A stretch of DNA of 64,000 nucleotides from Pseudomonas quercus (GTDB taxonomy: Bacteria > Pseudomonadota > Gammaproteobacteria > Pseudomonadales > Pseudomonadaceae): contig NZ_JAAVJI010000017.1 in assembly GCF_012033695.1 (NCBI RefSeq), positions 45,358 through 109,357 of the forward strand, given 5' to 3'. The stretch's first letter is position 1; each line of letters starts with the position of its first letter. Positions 24,945 to 33,399 of this stretch are shown here, one piece after another. The translations under genes and the position numbers were made by a program. The notes beneath the pieces are model-generated. The model ran no database searches, was not told the DNA's origin, and was given only the letters and a program-made list of their open reading frames with translations.

Positions 24945-25694
24945 CTACTTCCCCCCCGTCACATCCAAAAATGTCCCTGTAACAAACGAAGCTTCGGCAC
25001 TGGCCAGCCACAGCACGGCCTGTGCCACTTCTTCAGGCTGGCCACCCCGGCCCATGGGGATGGAGTCCTTCACCCGGTCCACGCGCCCGGGTTCGCCGCC
25101 GCTGGCGTGCATGTCGGTGTAGATGTGCCCTGGCCGAATACAGTTCACCCGTATGCCTTCGCGGGCGACCTCTTTGGCCAGGCCGGTGGTAAAGGTTTCC
25201 AGGGCCCCTTTGGAAGCGGCGTAGTCCACGTATTCGTTAGGGCTGCCCAGCCGAGCGGCGGCCGAGGAGAGGTTGATGATCGACCCGCCCTGGCCCTGGT
25301 GCCGTGTGGACATGCGCTTGACGGCTTGCTGTGCGCACAGCATGGGGCCGATGGCGTTGACGGCGAAGATCCGCTGCATACGGTCGTGGGCCAGGTCTTC
25401 GAACCGGGACTGGCGGGCCAGCACCCCTGCATTATTGACCAACACGTCCAGGCGGCCGAAGGCCTGGTCGACGGCCGCGAACAGTGCGTTGATCTCTTCT
25501 GGCACGGCGTTGTCGGCGCGCACCGCCAGCGCTCGGCCACCCAAGGCGTGGATATCAGCCACTACACCTTCAGCCGCCGCCGAGTCCGACACATAACTGA
25601 TCGCCACGTCATACCCGCGTGCGGCGGCGAGCCGGGCGGTGGCGGCGCCAACACCGCGGCTGCCCCCGGTAATCAACATCAGCGGGTTATCCAT
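24945..25694 (-). CDS. SDR-family oxidoreductase
   Basis: The 249-aa classical short-chain dehydrogenase has TGGSRGVGAATA (residues about 9-20, the TGxxxGxG cofactor loop), 'NNAG' in 'LVNNAGVLAR', the catalytic Ser in 'IINLSSAAARLGS' and YxxxK in 'YVDYAASKGALE'. The basic residue after the glycine loop suggests NADP(H). It overlaps the upstream MFS gene by 8 bp. The substrate is unknown; the pairing with an efflux-type transporter suggests modification and export of a small molecule. Confidence 0.9.
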   Translation of the reverse strand: MDNPLMLITGGSRGVGAATARLAAARGYDVAISYVSDSAAAEGVVADIHALGGRALAVRADNAVPEEINALFAAVDQAFGRLDVLVNNAGVLARQSRFEDLAHDRMQRIFAVNAIGPMLCAQQAVKRMSTRHQGQGGSIINLSSAAARLGSPNEYVDYAASKGALETFTTGLAKEVAREGIRVNCIRPGHIYTDMHASGGEPGRVDRVKDSIPMGRGGQPEEVAQAVLWLASAEASFVTGTFLDVTGGK

Positions 25695-26883
25695 TTAACG
25701 CACTCCTGGTCGTGAACGCCTGCGCGGCCTGTAGCGCTGGGCGCAGCAGCAACACCAGCGGCACAATCACCCCGGCGGTGGCAGCGGTTACCAGCAGGCC
25801 GGTGGTCTGGCTGCTGTGGTCGGCGACGGCGCCGTAGAAAATGGGGGCGATACCACCGGCACCGATTACGCTGGTATAGAACACCGCGAACGCCCGGCCC
25901 GTATCGCCGTCGCTCAGTTCTGGCACCGTGCCGTAGAGGATAGACGAGGTGCCGTTAAGCACGATACCCAGCAGCGGCAGCACCACCAGTGTGGCAGGCA
26001 GCGATGTGTACAACGTGGCCACGATCAACAGGGCCGTTGCGGTTTCTGTGAGCATCACACCGCCCACCACACCCAACCGTTCCCCAAGCCAGCCACAGGT
26101 GGCCTTGCCCAGTGCCCCGCCTATGAACAGGAGTGCCAACGCTATGCCCACCGTGGGCGAGCCACCACCTAACCCCTGGATTAGAAAGGGAAGGAACAGC
26201 AGGTAACCCATACGGGTGGCGGTATCCAGCGCTCCGATCGCAGACAGCAGCCCAAAGCCGCCCCGGCCACCTGGCGCAGCCCTTCGTTTAGCCACGGGAT
26301 GCACAGGTGTCGCGGGCGCCAGGGGCACCAACACGGCTGCGACCATCAGCCCCAGCAGTGCCATAAGCCCCAACACCGGGCGCCACGCCATCAGCGGCAG
26401 CAATAGCGCCACCGCCGCTGGGACAATGGCCTTGCCCAAGTCCCCCGCGAAATTGTAAAGCCCCAATGGGCGACGTGCGTCTTGGCCGTAGGTATCACTG
26501 ACCAGCATCGAACCACGCGGGTGCTGGATGCTGGACCCTACCCCTGCGAGAGCCAGCCCAACGCACAGGCCGATGAAGCCCAAGGGCAGCGCCATCATGG
26601 CCAGGCCGGCCGCCGCCACCAGGGTAGACAGCACCAGTGCTGCACGGGAGGACACCCTGCGCAGGGCACGGTCGGCCGGAATCTGCAGGCCACCCATGGT
26701 GCCATAGTAGAGCGCCCTCACCATTGCCAAGGCTGCGTACGACAAGCCGAATTCAGCCTGCCACAGTGGCAGGAAGGCGTAGAGGCCATCGGTATAGCCG
26801 TCATGCAGCGCGTGGGCCAGGCAGGCACCGCCTAAACTGCGCCTTTTGCGAGTGTTATCCGGTGTGGGGGCGGGGGTAGGCAA
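25687..26883 (-). CDS. MFS transporter, fosmidomycin-resistance (Fsr)-like
   Basis: The 398-aa protein has 12 hydrophobic helices. 'GGACLAHALHDGYTDGLYAFLPLWQAEFGLSYAALAMVRALY' in TM1-TM2 is close to the His-x-x-x-Asp signature of Fsr-type exporters. 'ADRALRRVSSRAALVL' is the MFS loop 2-3 motif. It is cotranscribed with the SDR gene and divergent from the LysR gene at 27018. It probably exports a small organic compound. Confidence 0.87.
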   Translation of the reverse strand: MPTPAPTPDNTRKRRSLGGACLAHALHDGYTDGLYAFLPLWQAEFGLSYAALAMVRALYYGTMGGLQIPADRALRRVSSRAALVLSTLVAAAGLAMMALPLGFIGLCVGLALAGVGSSIQHPRGSMLVSDTYGQDARRPLGLYNFAGDLGKAIVPAAVALLLPLMAWRPVLGLMALLGLMVAAVLVPLAPATPVHPVAKRRAAPGGRGGFGLLSAIGALDTATRMGYLLFLPFLIQGLGGGSPTVGIALALLFIGGALGKATCGWLGERLGVVGGVMLTETATALLIVATLYTSLPATLVVLPLLGIVLNGTSSILYGTVPELSDGDTGRAFAVFYTSVIGAGGIAPIFYGAVADHSSQTTGLLVTAATAGVIVPLVLLLRPALQAAQAFTTRSALNG

Positions 26884-27017
26884 AGGTGTCCTCCGTGGGA
26901 TGATCTTGTATGCCGCTTGAGGCCGTCACTGCACGTAAAAGGCTATACCGGTGAGCGACCCTGCACTAGAACCTTTAGAATCACGGGTACCGTTCCTTTT
27001 TCTCACGGGTGACTGCC

Positions 27018-27905
27018 ATGCGTGACCTGCCGCCGCTTAATACCTTGCGCGTTTTTGAAGTGGCGGCCCGAGCGGCCAGCTATGCCGAAGCGGGCGCTGA
27101 GCTGCGCATTACCCACGGCGCCGTCAGCCGCCAGATCGCTACCCTGGAGCACTGGCTAGGGCATCGCCTGTTCATCAAGGAGGGGCGGCGCATGGTTGCC
27201 ACACCCATGGCCAAGGTGCTGGCGGAGGAGGTGCGGCTGTCCTTTGATCGCGTTGCCGCAGCGCTGCAAGCCTGTGGTCGCCCCAACGTGCGCCGTCTTC
27301 TCAGGGTCAGCGCACCTACCAGCTTTGCCATGCGGTGGCTGATTCCACGCCTTCCAGCCTTCCATGCCGCTAACCCTGAGACCGAAGTGGTGGTCACCAC
27401 CGTCTCTACGGTGCTGGAAGCGCTGCGCGGTGGCGTGGATGTGGCCATTCGTCGAGGAAGTACGGGGCACCACGCGTGGCCAGGCCACCAAGTGATTCCG
27501 GTGCTGCAAGAGGCCGATACCCTCATCATGAGCCCCGCGCTGTTCGCGCAGCGGCCAGTGCTCACACCCGCTGATGTGGAAGGCCATACCTTGCTGGCCA
27601 CTGAAACCCGCGCAGGCGAGTGGCAGCACTGGCTTGACGCGGCAGGGCTTCACCACCTGGTAAGCCACCCTCGCCAAGTGTTTGACCACTTCTTCATTAC
27701 CCGTCAGGCCGTGGAGGACGGCTTGGGCATTGGCATCGGCCCTGTGCCGATGCTGGACATCGACCTGGCCAGCGGCAAGTTGGTTGCGCCCCTGCCTCAT
27801 ATACGAGTGGCGCAAACAGGGTATGTGGCAGTAGTGCCTCATCACGGTGATGAATACTGGATCATGGACTTTGTGCAATGGCTTGCTGCCCAGTCACACC
27901 CCTGA
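27018..27905 (+). CDS. LysR-family transcriptional regulator (GcvA-like)
   Basis: The 295-aa protein starts 'MRDLPPLNTLRVFEVAARAASYAEAGAELRITHGAVSRQIATLEHWLG', the GcvA-subgroup HTH. A LysR effector domain follows ('RLLRVSAPTSFAMRWLIPRLPAFHAANPETEV', 'VDVAIRRG', 'AVEDGLGIGIGPVPMLD'). I prefer ATG 27018 over the GTG at 27009. It is divergent from the MFS-SDR operon, its most likely target. Control of the nucleoside operon 350 bp downstream cannot be excluded. Confidence 0.9.
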   Translation: MRDLPPLNTLRVFEVAARAASYAEAGAELRITHGAVSRQIATLEHWLGHRLFIKEGRRMVATPMAKVLAEEVRLSFDRVAAALQACGRPNVRRLLRVSAPTSFAMRWLIPRLPAFHAANPETEVVVTTVSTVLEALRGGVDVAIRRGSTGHHAWPGHQVIPVLQEADTLIMSPALFAQRPVLTPADVEGHTLLATETRAGEWQHWLDAAGLHHLVSHPRQVFDHFFITRQAVEDGLGIGIGPVPMLDIDLASGKLVAPLPHIRVAQTGYVAVVPHHGDEYWIMDFVQWLAAQSHP

Positions 27906-28144
27906 TGCAGAGCGTCTGTGAGTGAGGGAAGATTGAATGGCCAGCGCTCCCAAACCGCGCACGCTGCACAGATCGGGTGCTCTGAAGTGGATCAATTGGT
28001 CAGTTTCTGGCATTGTCGGCGCCCAAGCCAATGAATCCAAAGACAATAATCACATGGCATACAACCTGCTAACTCAATGCCCAGCTTTCACTCACCCAGC
28101 TGAATATCCGCGCCAGAGAGCGGTTTCAAGGCAGTGAGTGGTCG

Positions 28145-28159
28145 TTCCCTTCGAGGGAA
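28145..28159. promoter_or_regulatory. Inverted repeat upstream of tsx
   Basis: TTCCCT-TCG-AGGGAA is a perfect 6-3-6 inverted repeat about 95 bp before the tsx start. It could be a small hairpin or an operator half of the region. Confidence 0.35.
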
Positions 28160-28186
28160 ATCGCCCAGCTACGATGGTGTTTTTCC

Positions 28187-28202
28187 ACCGATATGTATCG
28201 GT
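28187..28202. promoter_or_regulatory. Palindromic operator candidate of the nucleoside operon
   Basis: ACCGATA-TG-TATCGGT is a perfect 7-2-7 palindrome located 50 bp upstream of the tsx start. Its spacing suits a dimeric repressor near the promoter. No regulator gene of the DeoR/CytR/NupR kind adjoins the operon in this window. Confidence 0.5.
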
Positions 28203-28252
28203 AGCGAACGGCTGCGCGTGTAGAAAAACTAAAACAGTGAAGGAGCAGGGCA

Positions 28253-29200
28253 GTGGCGTTGATCAAAGGACGTAAACAAGCAAACGTTTGCCTGGGGCTG
28301 GGTTGGGCACTGTGTGCAATGGCTGCCAGTGCAGCAGAGCCGCCTGCCGGTGGCACCGACAGTGCGCAAGGGGAAGGGTTGAGCTACGAAGTGTCACCCC
28401 CTGTAGATCAAACCAAGGCCGCCCCCTGGTACAACCAGAACCTGACCTTGATTGGCAGCAAGGACATCAGCTTCGGCCCGCGCCCCAACGATGACATCTA
28501 CCTGGAGTATGAATACTTCGGCCGCAAAGGGCCGTTCGAGCTCTACGGCTACATCGACGTGCCAAAGATCCTGGGCATCGGCAACAGCCACGACAGCGGC
28601 GCCTGGGACAAGGGCTCCCCCCTGTTCATGGAACATGAACCACGCATTTCCATCGACGAGTTGACCGGCCGCAAGCTGGGCTTTGGCCCCTTCAAAGAGT
28701 TTTACGTGGCCTTCGACTGGATCTACGACAACGGCCATAATCGCGACGGCCGTGCCAACACGCTGTACAGCGGTTTTGGTACAGACATCGAAACCCATAG
28801 CCGGGTGAACCTGTCGGCGAACCTGTATGCACGCCGCCAGTGGGAAAACTATGGCGCGGCGAATGAAAACTCCTGGGATGGCTACCGTGCCCAGCTCAAG
28901 TACATCGTCCCTATCGATAAATACGACAATGGCGCCTCGTTGACCTACATCGGTTTCACCAATTTCGATTTCGGTTCCGACCTGCATGACCAGGCCGGCC
29001 CGGCCCGAACAGCCAATGCAACTGTGGCCACCAACGTACTGCTGTATTCCTTCACCCACCTGCGCTTCATGGCCGTAGGGCGCTACTTCCATAATGGCGG
29101 CAACTGGAAGGATGGCACCGAGCTGGACTTCGGCGACGGCCCGTTCAAAGGGCGTTCCGATGGCTGGGGCTATTACTTCGGCGTGGGCTACCAATTCTGA
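28253..29200 (+). CDS. tsx: Nucleoside-specific outer-membrane channel Tsx
   Basis: The 315-aa protein has a GTG start, a signal peptide (ending AASAAE, about residue 28) and a 12-strand Tsx barrel. 'WYNQNLTLIGSKDISFGPRPNDDIYLEYEYFGRKGPFELYGYIDVPK' is the Tsx opening. The C-terminal aromatic motif (...YYFGVGYQF) directs outer-membrane insertion. It admits nucleosides and deoxynucleosides into the periplasm. As the first gene of tsx-cdd-nupC-deoA-nup, it supplies the substrates for the downstream enzymes. Confidence 0.92.
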   Translation: MALIKGRKQANVCLGLGWALCAMAASAAEPPAGGTDSAQGEGLSYEVSPPVDQTKAAPWYNQNLTLIGSKDISFGPRPNDDIYLEYEYFGRKGPFELYGYIDVPKILGIGNSHDSGAWDKGSPLFMEHEPRISIDELTGRKLGFGPFKEFYVAFDWIYDNGHNRDGRANTLYSGFGTDIETHSRVNLSANLYARRQWENYGAANENSWDGYRAQLKYIVPIDKYDNGASLTYIGFTNFDFGSDLHDQAGPARTANATVATNVLLYSFTHLRFMAVGRYFHNGGNWKDGTELDFGDGPFKGRSDGWGYYFGVGYQF

Positions 29201-29222
29201 ACCGCATTACAAGAGAAACCCC

Positions 29223-29636
29223 ATGACAGACCAACACGTGCACGACCATCAGCACTTGCTTGATGAAGCTCGGCTGGCGGCGCAAGCCACCTATTCACCG
29301 TACTCAAGCTTTCCGGTAGGTGCGGCCCTGCTCACCGCGGAAGGGGACGTGGTTCGAGGCTGCAATGTGGAGAACATCTCGTACGGCCTCACCAATTGTG
29401 CCGAACGCAGCGCGCTGTTCAGCGCCCTTTCCCAAGGTGCCTTGCCGCGCACCTTCAAGGCTATGGCGGTGTATGCGCCCAAGGTGCCACTGATCAGCCC
29501 CTGCGGGGCCTGTCGCCAGGTGCTGCTGGAATTGATGGCGCCCGATGCCGTGATTGTGTGCCAGGGCAGCGACCCGGCTGCTACGCGTACCTGGACGCTC
29601 GACCAGCTGTTGCCCGGCGCGTTCAACGCCTTCTGA
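29223..29636 (+). CDS. cdd: Cytidine deaminase
   Basis: The 137-aa protein is the short, tetrameric type. 'YSPYSSFPVGAALLTAEGDVVRGCNVENISYGLTNCAERSA' contains the catalytic Cys-Ala-Glu, and 'PCGACRQVL' supplies the other two zinc cysteines. It deaminates (deoxy)cytidine to (deoxy)uridine, feeding nucleoside phosphorolysis. The start is ATG 29223, 22 bp after tsx, with AGAGAAA upstream. Confidence 0.94.
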   Translation: MTDQHVHDHQHLLDEARLAAQATYSPYSSFPVGAALLTAEGDVVRGCNVENISYGLTNCAERSALFSALSQGALPRTFKAMAVYAPKVPLISPCGACRQVLLELMAPDAVIVCQGSDPAATRTWTLDQLLPGAFNAF

Positions 29637-29657
29637 CCTTTCAACGGAGCCCCTTAC

Positions 29658-30923
29658 ATGATCAGCCTGCTAGGCATTGTTGTGCTTGTTCTGATTGCCC
29701 TGGCGTTGTCCAGGCGACGCCGTGCCATCCAGTGGCGCACGGTAGGCGGGGCCTTCCTGATTCAGGTGGTCATAGGCGCCTTTGCGCTCTATGTACCCTG
29801 GGGGCAGAGTGTGCTGGCCAGCCTGGCCGGGGCGGTGTCATCCCTGCAGTCCTACGCCAACAAAGGCATCGACTTTATGTTCGGGGGGCTGGGTTCGCCG
29901 CACATGTTCGAGGTGTTTGGCAGTGGCGGCTTTGTGTTCGCGATCAAGGTGCTGCCGGTGATCGTGTTCTTCGGCAGTTTCATTTCGGTGATGTACTACA
30001 TCGGCGTGATGGGGTGGATCATCCGTATCGTGGGCGGCTTCTTGCACATCGTGCTGCGCACCAGCCGGGTCGAATCCATGGCGGTGACCTCGGCCGTGTT
30101 CATCGGCCAGTCTGAAGTGCCCTTGGTGGTAAGGCCCTTCATTGCCCAAATGACCCGCTCGGAGCTGTTCGCGGTGATGGTGGGCGGGTTTGCGGCAGTG
30201 GCGGGTTCAGTGCTGCTGGGCTATGCCGGCCTGGGGGTGGACCTCAAGTACCTCATCGCCGCCTGCTTCATGTCCGCACCTGGTGCCTTGCTGATGGCCA
30301 AGCTGATGGAGCCGGAAACCGAAGAGGTGGTGGAAGCCCAGGCACTGGACGTGCTGGACGACAAAGCCAGCAAACCGGCGAATATCGTGGATGCTGCTGC
30401 CGAGGGCGCCCAGGTTGGGTTGCGCCTGGCCATGGCCGTGGGCGCGATGCTGCTGGCCTTTATCGGCCTGATCGCCTTGCTCAACGGGCTGTTGGGCTGG
30501 GCCGGGGGGTGGGTAGGTTTTCCGCAGCTCACCCTGCAACTGGTGCTGGGCTACCTGCTGGCGCCGGTGGCCTTCATCATCGGTGTGCCGTTGAACGAGT
30601 GCGTGCTGGCGGGCGGCTTCATTGGCCAGAAGCTGATCCTCAACGAGTTCGTCGCCTATGCCGACCTGGGCAATTACCTCACCGCAGAGCGGGCAGCCGC
30701 GGCCAACGTGCCGCTGCTGTCGGTGCACACCCAAGTGATCGTGACCTTTGCCTTGTGCGGCTTTGCCAACCTGTCGTCCATCGCCATCCAGCTGGCCGGC
30801 TTGAGCGGCATTGCGCCTCAGCGCCGGCACGAACTGGCCAAGCTGGGGTTGCGGGCCATGGTCGGTGGCACATTATCGAACCTGATGAGCGCCGCCATCG
30901 TGGGCTTTTTCATTTCGCTGTAA
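29658..30923 (+). CDS. nupC: Concentrative nucleoside transporter NupC
   Basis: The 421-aa CNT-family inner-membrane protein has about ten helices. 'FLIQVVIGAFALYVPWGQ', 'VFGSGGFVFAIKVLPVIVFFGSFISVMYYIGVM', 'SVFIGQSEVPLVVRPFI'-like segments (here AVFIGQSEVPLVVRPF) and 'PLNECVLAGGFIGQKLILNEFVAY' hold the nucleoside and cation ligands. It takes nucleosides from the periplasm to the cytoplasm by ion symport. It begins 21 bp after cdd. Confidence 0.93.
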   Translation: MISLLGIVVLVLIALALSRRRRAIQWRTVGGAFLIQVVIGAFALYVPWGQSVLASLAGAVSSLQSYANKGIDFMFGGLGSPHMFEVFGSGGFVFAIKVLPVIVFFGSFISVMYYIGVMGWIIRIVGGFLHIVLRTSRVESMAVTSAVFIGQSEVPLVVRPFIAQMTRSELFAVMVGGFAAVAGSVLLGYAGLGVDLKYLIAACFMSAPGALLMAKLMEPETEEVVEAQALDVLDDKASKPANIVDAAAEGAQVGLRLAMAVGAMLLAFIGLIALLNGLLGWAGGWVGFPQLTLQLVLGYLLAPVAFIIGVPLNECVLAGGFIGQKLILNEFVAYADLGNYLTAERAAAANVPLLSVHTQVIVTFALCGFANLSSIAIQLAGLSGIAPQRRHELAKLGLRAMVGGTLSNLMSAAIVGFFISL

Positions 30924-30954
30924 ACCCTTTCCAAAAACAACAAGGAGGCATGCC

Positions 30955-32280
30955 ATGTGGATGGCGCAGGAAGTGATAGCCCGCAAACGCGATGGCCAAG
31001 TGCTGGACGCTGGCGACATCCAGCGTTTCGTAGCAGGGATTGCAGACGGCAGTATCGCGGACGCACAGGTGGGCGCCTTTGCCATGGCAGTGCTGCTCAA
31101 AGGCATGGGGTTGCCAGAGCGCATTGCCCTGACCCAAGCCATGCGTGACTCAGGCGACCGGTTGCAGTGGGACCTGCCAGGGCCTGTGGTGGATAAACAC
31201 TCCACCGGGGGCGTGGGCGACCTGACCAGCCTGGTGCTGGCGCCCCTGCTGGCGGCCTGCGGCTGCTATGTGCCGATGATCTCCGGGCGGGGCCTTGGCC
31301 ACACCGGTGGCACCCTGGACAAGCTCGAAAGCATTCCTGGCTACGACTGCAACCTGCCCACCGAACGCCTGCGCCAAGTGGTCCGGGACGTGGGCTGTGC
31401 CATTGTCGGCCAGACCGCCCAACTGGCCCCGGCAGACAAGCGCCTGTACGCCATTCGTGACGTGACCGCCACGGTGGAATCCATCGACCTGATTACCGCC
31501 TCCATTCTGGCCAAGAAGCTGGCGGCCGGGTTGCAGGTACTGGTCATGGACGTAAAGACCGGCAATGGCGCCTTCATGCCCACGACGGCGGCTGCCACGG
31601 AGCTGGCACAGAGTATCGTGGAGGTGGCCAATGGTGCCGGAGTAAACACCTGTGCGCTGGTGACCGACATGGGCCAGCCACTGGCCCGTAGTGCCGGTAA
31701 TGCACTGGAAGTGGCCGAGGCTATCGCCCTGTTGAAAGGTGAGGTGCGCAGCGACCGTTTGTGGCAGGTGACCCTGGCCTTGGCTGAGCAGGCCCTGGTA
31801 ATGGCGGGCCTGGCGACGGACGGTGCGGCTGCGCGTCAGCAATTACTGGCAGCCTGGCACAGTGGCGCGGCCCTGGAGCGCTTCGCTCGCATGGTGGCGG
31901 CACAGGGTGGGCCGCCCGACCTGTGCGACCGCGCCGACACGTATCTGCCGCTGGCCCCTGTGCGTTTTCCCGTCTGGGCTCAGGCCAGCGGCTATGTGGT
32001 CAGTATCGATACCCGCATCCTGGGCATGGCCGTAGTGGCCTTGGGCGGTGGCCGGCTACAGGCCAACGCGGCCATTGACTTGGCCGTAGGCTTCAGCGAA
32101 TTGGCCTTGCCCGGCGACCGGGTCGGCGAGCAACGGCCCTTGGGCTGGGTCCATGCCGCTACCCGAGAGCATGCCGAAGCGGCCGCCAATACCCTGCGTG
32201 CCGCCTACCGGCTGGCTTCGGCCCCGGTAGTGCCCAGCCCCCTTATTCATAAACATGTTACTTCGCACACACCTCTCTAA
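30955..32280 (+). CDS. deoA: Thymidine phosphorylase
   Basis: The 441-aa protein has 'MWMAQEVIARKRDGQVLDAGDIQRFVAGIADG' and 'VVDKHSTGGVGDLTSLVLAPLLAACG' (phosphate loop). The family signature is 'SGRGLGHTGGTLDKLESIPG', followed by 'RDVTATVESIDLITASILAKKLAAG'. It splits thymidine, and to a lesser extent deoxyuridine, with phosphate to base and deoxyribose-1-phosphate. A strong AAGGAGG ribosome binding site lies before ATG 30955. No deoB, deoC or deoD genes accompany it. Confidence 0.94.
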   Translation: MWMAQEVIARKRDGQVLDAGDIQRFVAGIADGSIADAQVGAFAMAVLLKGMGLPERIALTQAMRDSGDRLQWDLPGPVVDKHSTGGVGDLTSLVLAPLLAACGCYVPMISGRGLGHTGGTLDKLESIPGYDCNLPTERLRQVVRDVGCAIVGQTAQLAPADKRLYAIRDVTATVESIDLITASILAKKLAAGLQVLVMDVKTGNGAFMPTTAAATELAQSIVEVANGAGVNTCALVTDMGQPLARSAGNALEVAEAIALLKGEVRSDRLWQVTLALAEQALVMAGLATDGAAARQQLLAAWHSGAALERFARMVAAQGGPPDLCDRADTYLPLAPVRFPVWAQASGYVVSIDTRILGMAVVALGGGRLQANAAIDLAVGFSELALPGDRVGEQRPLGWVHAATREHAEAAANTLRAAYRLASAPVVPSPLIHKHVTSHTPL

Positions 32281-32294
32281 GGAGCAGAGACCCT

Positions 32295-33329
32295 ATGTCA
32301 CGCGTAAACCACTTTACCCTTGCTGCATGCACTGCACTGGGTGTATTGGCCCATAACGCCCAGGCGGCAGACGCACCGCCCGTGCAGCCCAAGGTGATGC
32401 TGATCTCCATGTTCGGCCCTGAAGCCCAGAACTGGATCGACCGCCTCAACCTTACCCGTACCATTGAAGTGCCTGGCTTGTCCGCAGAGTACCCTGCGGT
32501 GCATTGCAACGACCAGCAGGTATGCCTGATGACCACCGGCATGGGCCAGACCAATGCGGCAGCCTCCACCTTGGCGCTGGCCCTGGCGCCCCAGTTCGAC
32601 CTGCGCAAGACGTATTTCCTGGTGGCGGGTATCGCCGGGATCAGCCCCAAGCACGGCACCCTGGGCACCACGGCCTGGGCGCACTACCTGGTCGAGTTCG
32701 GCACCCAATGGGAAATCGACTCCCGGGACGCCCCAAAAAGCTGGCCTACCGGCTACATAGGCATCAACACCAAAGGCCCCAACGAAAAGCCGCCTCTGGA
32801 CTACAAAACCGAAGTGTTCGAACTCAACCCGGCGCTACAGGCCAAGGCGTTTGCGCTGTCGCAACACGTGGCGCTCGGTGAGAGCAAGGAGTCGGCCGCC
32901 TGGCGCAAGCACTACCCGCAGGCCCCTGCCAACCAACCGCCGGTGGTGACCCGCTGCGACACACTGGCAGGCAATACCTGGTTCTCGGGCACCCGCCTGA
33001 GCGAACGGGCCGAGGTGTGGACCAAACTGCTGACCGACGGCAAGGGTGAGTACTGCACCACCCAGCAGGAAGACAACTCCACGTATGAAGCCTTGCTGCG
33101 CGCCAGCCGCATGGGCCGTGCAGATATCAACCGCCTGGCGGTGGTGCGTGCCGGCTCGGACTTCGACCGGCCATACCCCGGCTACAGCGAAGTGGACAAC
33201 CTGCTCAAGTACGCGGACCAGGGCGGTTTCGTGCCAGCATTGGACAACCTCTACCGCACGGGTGAACCCTTGGTGAAGGACATCGTCCAGAACTGGGCGC
33301 AGTGGGAAAAGGGCGTGCCTGCCCTTTAA
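32295..33329 (+). CDS. NUP-family periplasmic nucleoside protein ('purine nucleoside permease')
   Basis: The 344-aa protein has a signal peptide (ending HNAQAAD, about residue 24) and no other hydrophobic helix. It matches the NUP family named after the Candida nucleoside permease: 'VMLISMFGPEAQNWIDRLNL', 'TTGMGQTNAAASTLALAL', 'YFLVAGIAGISPKHGTLGT', 'QQEDNSTYEALLRASRMGR'. The GMG-x-x-N-A-A and AGIAG-x-x-P blocks resemble the purine nucleoside phosphorylase fold. A soluble periplasmic protein cannot be a permease; a nucleosidase/phosphorylase or binding role is more plausible. It is the last gene of the operon, 14 bp after deoA. Confidence 0.85.
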   Translation: MSRVNHFTLAACTALGVLAHNAQAADAPPVQPKVMLISMFGPEAQNWIDRLNLTRTIEVPGLSAEYPAVHCNDQQVCLMTTGMGQTNAAASTLALALAPQFDLRKTYFLVAGIAGISPKHGTLGTTAWAHYLVEFGTQWEIDSRDAPKSWPTGYIGINTKGPNEKPPLDYKTEVFELNPALQAKAFALSQHVALGESKESAAWRKHYPQAPANQPPVVTRCDTLAGNTWFSGTRLSERAEVWTKLLTDGKGEYCTTQQEDNSTYEALLRASRMGRADINRLAVVRAGSDFDRPYPGYSEVDNLLKYADQGGFVPALDNLYRTGEPLVKDIVQNWAQWEKGVPAL

Positions 33330-33399
33330 GCATCACCTCAACCCTGCTTCAGCAGGCCGCCGCTACCCCGCAGCGGCCTGTTCCACAGCAGTGGACTGC

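Larger units (their letters stand above)
27906..28252. other. Intergenic region upstream of the nucleoside operon
   Basis: No gene is supported here; a 66-codon open frame at 27937 has no ribosome binding site and no recognisable domain. The first 200 bases look featureless. The last 110 bases hold two inverted repeats (28145-28159 and 28187-28202) and presumably the tsx promoter. Confidence 0.6.

Noticed and set aside
27937..28137. 66-codon open frame upstream of tsx
   Set aside because: It lacks a ribosome binding site, domain or conserved composition, and overlaps the probable control region.
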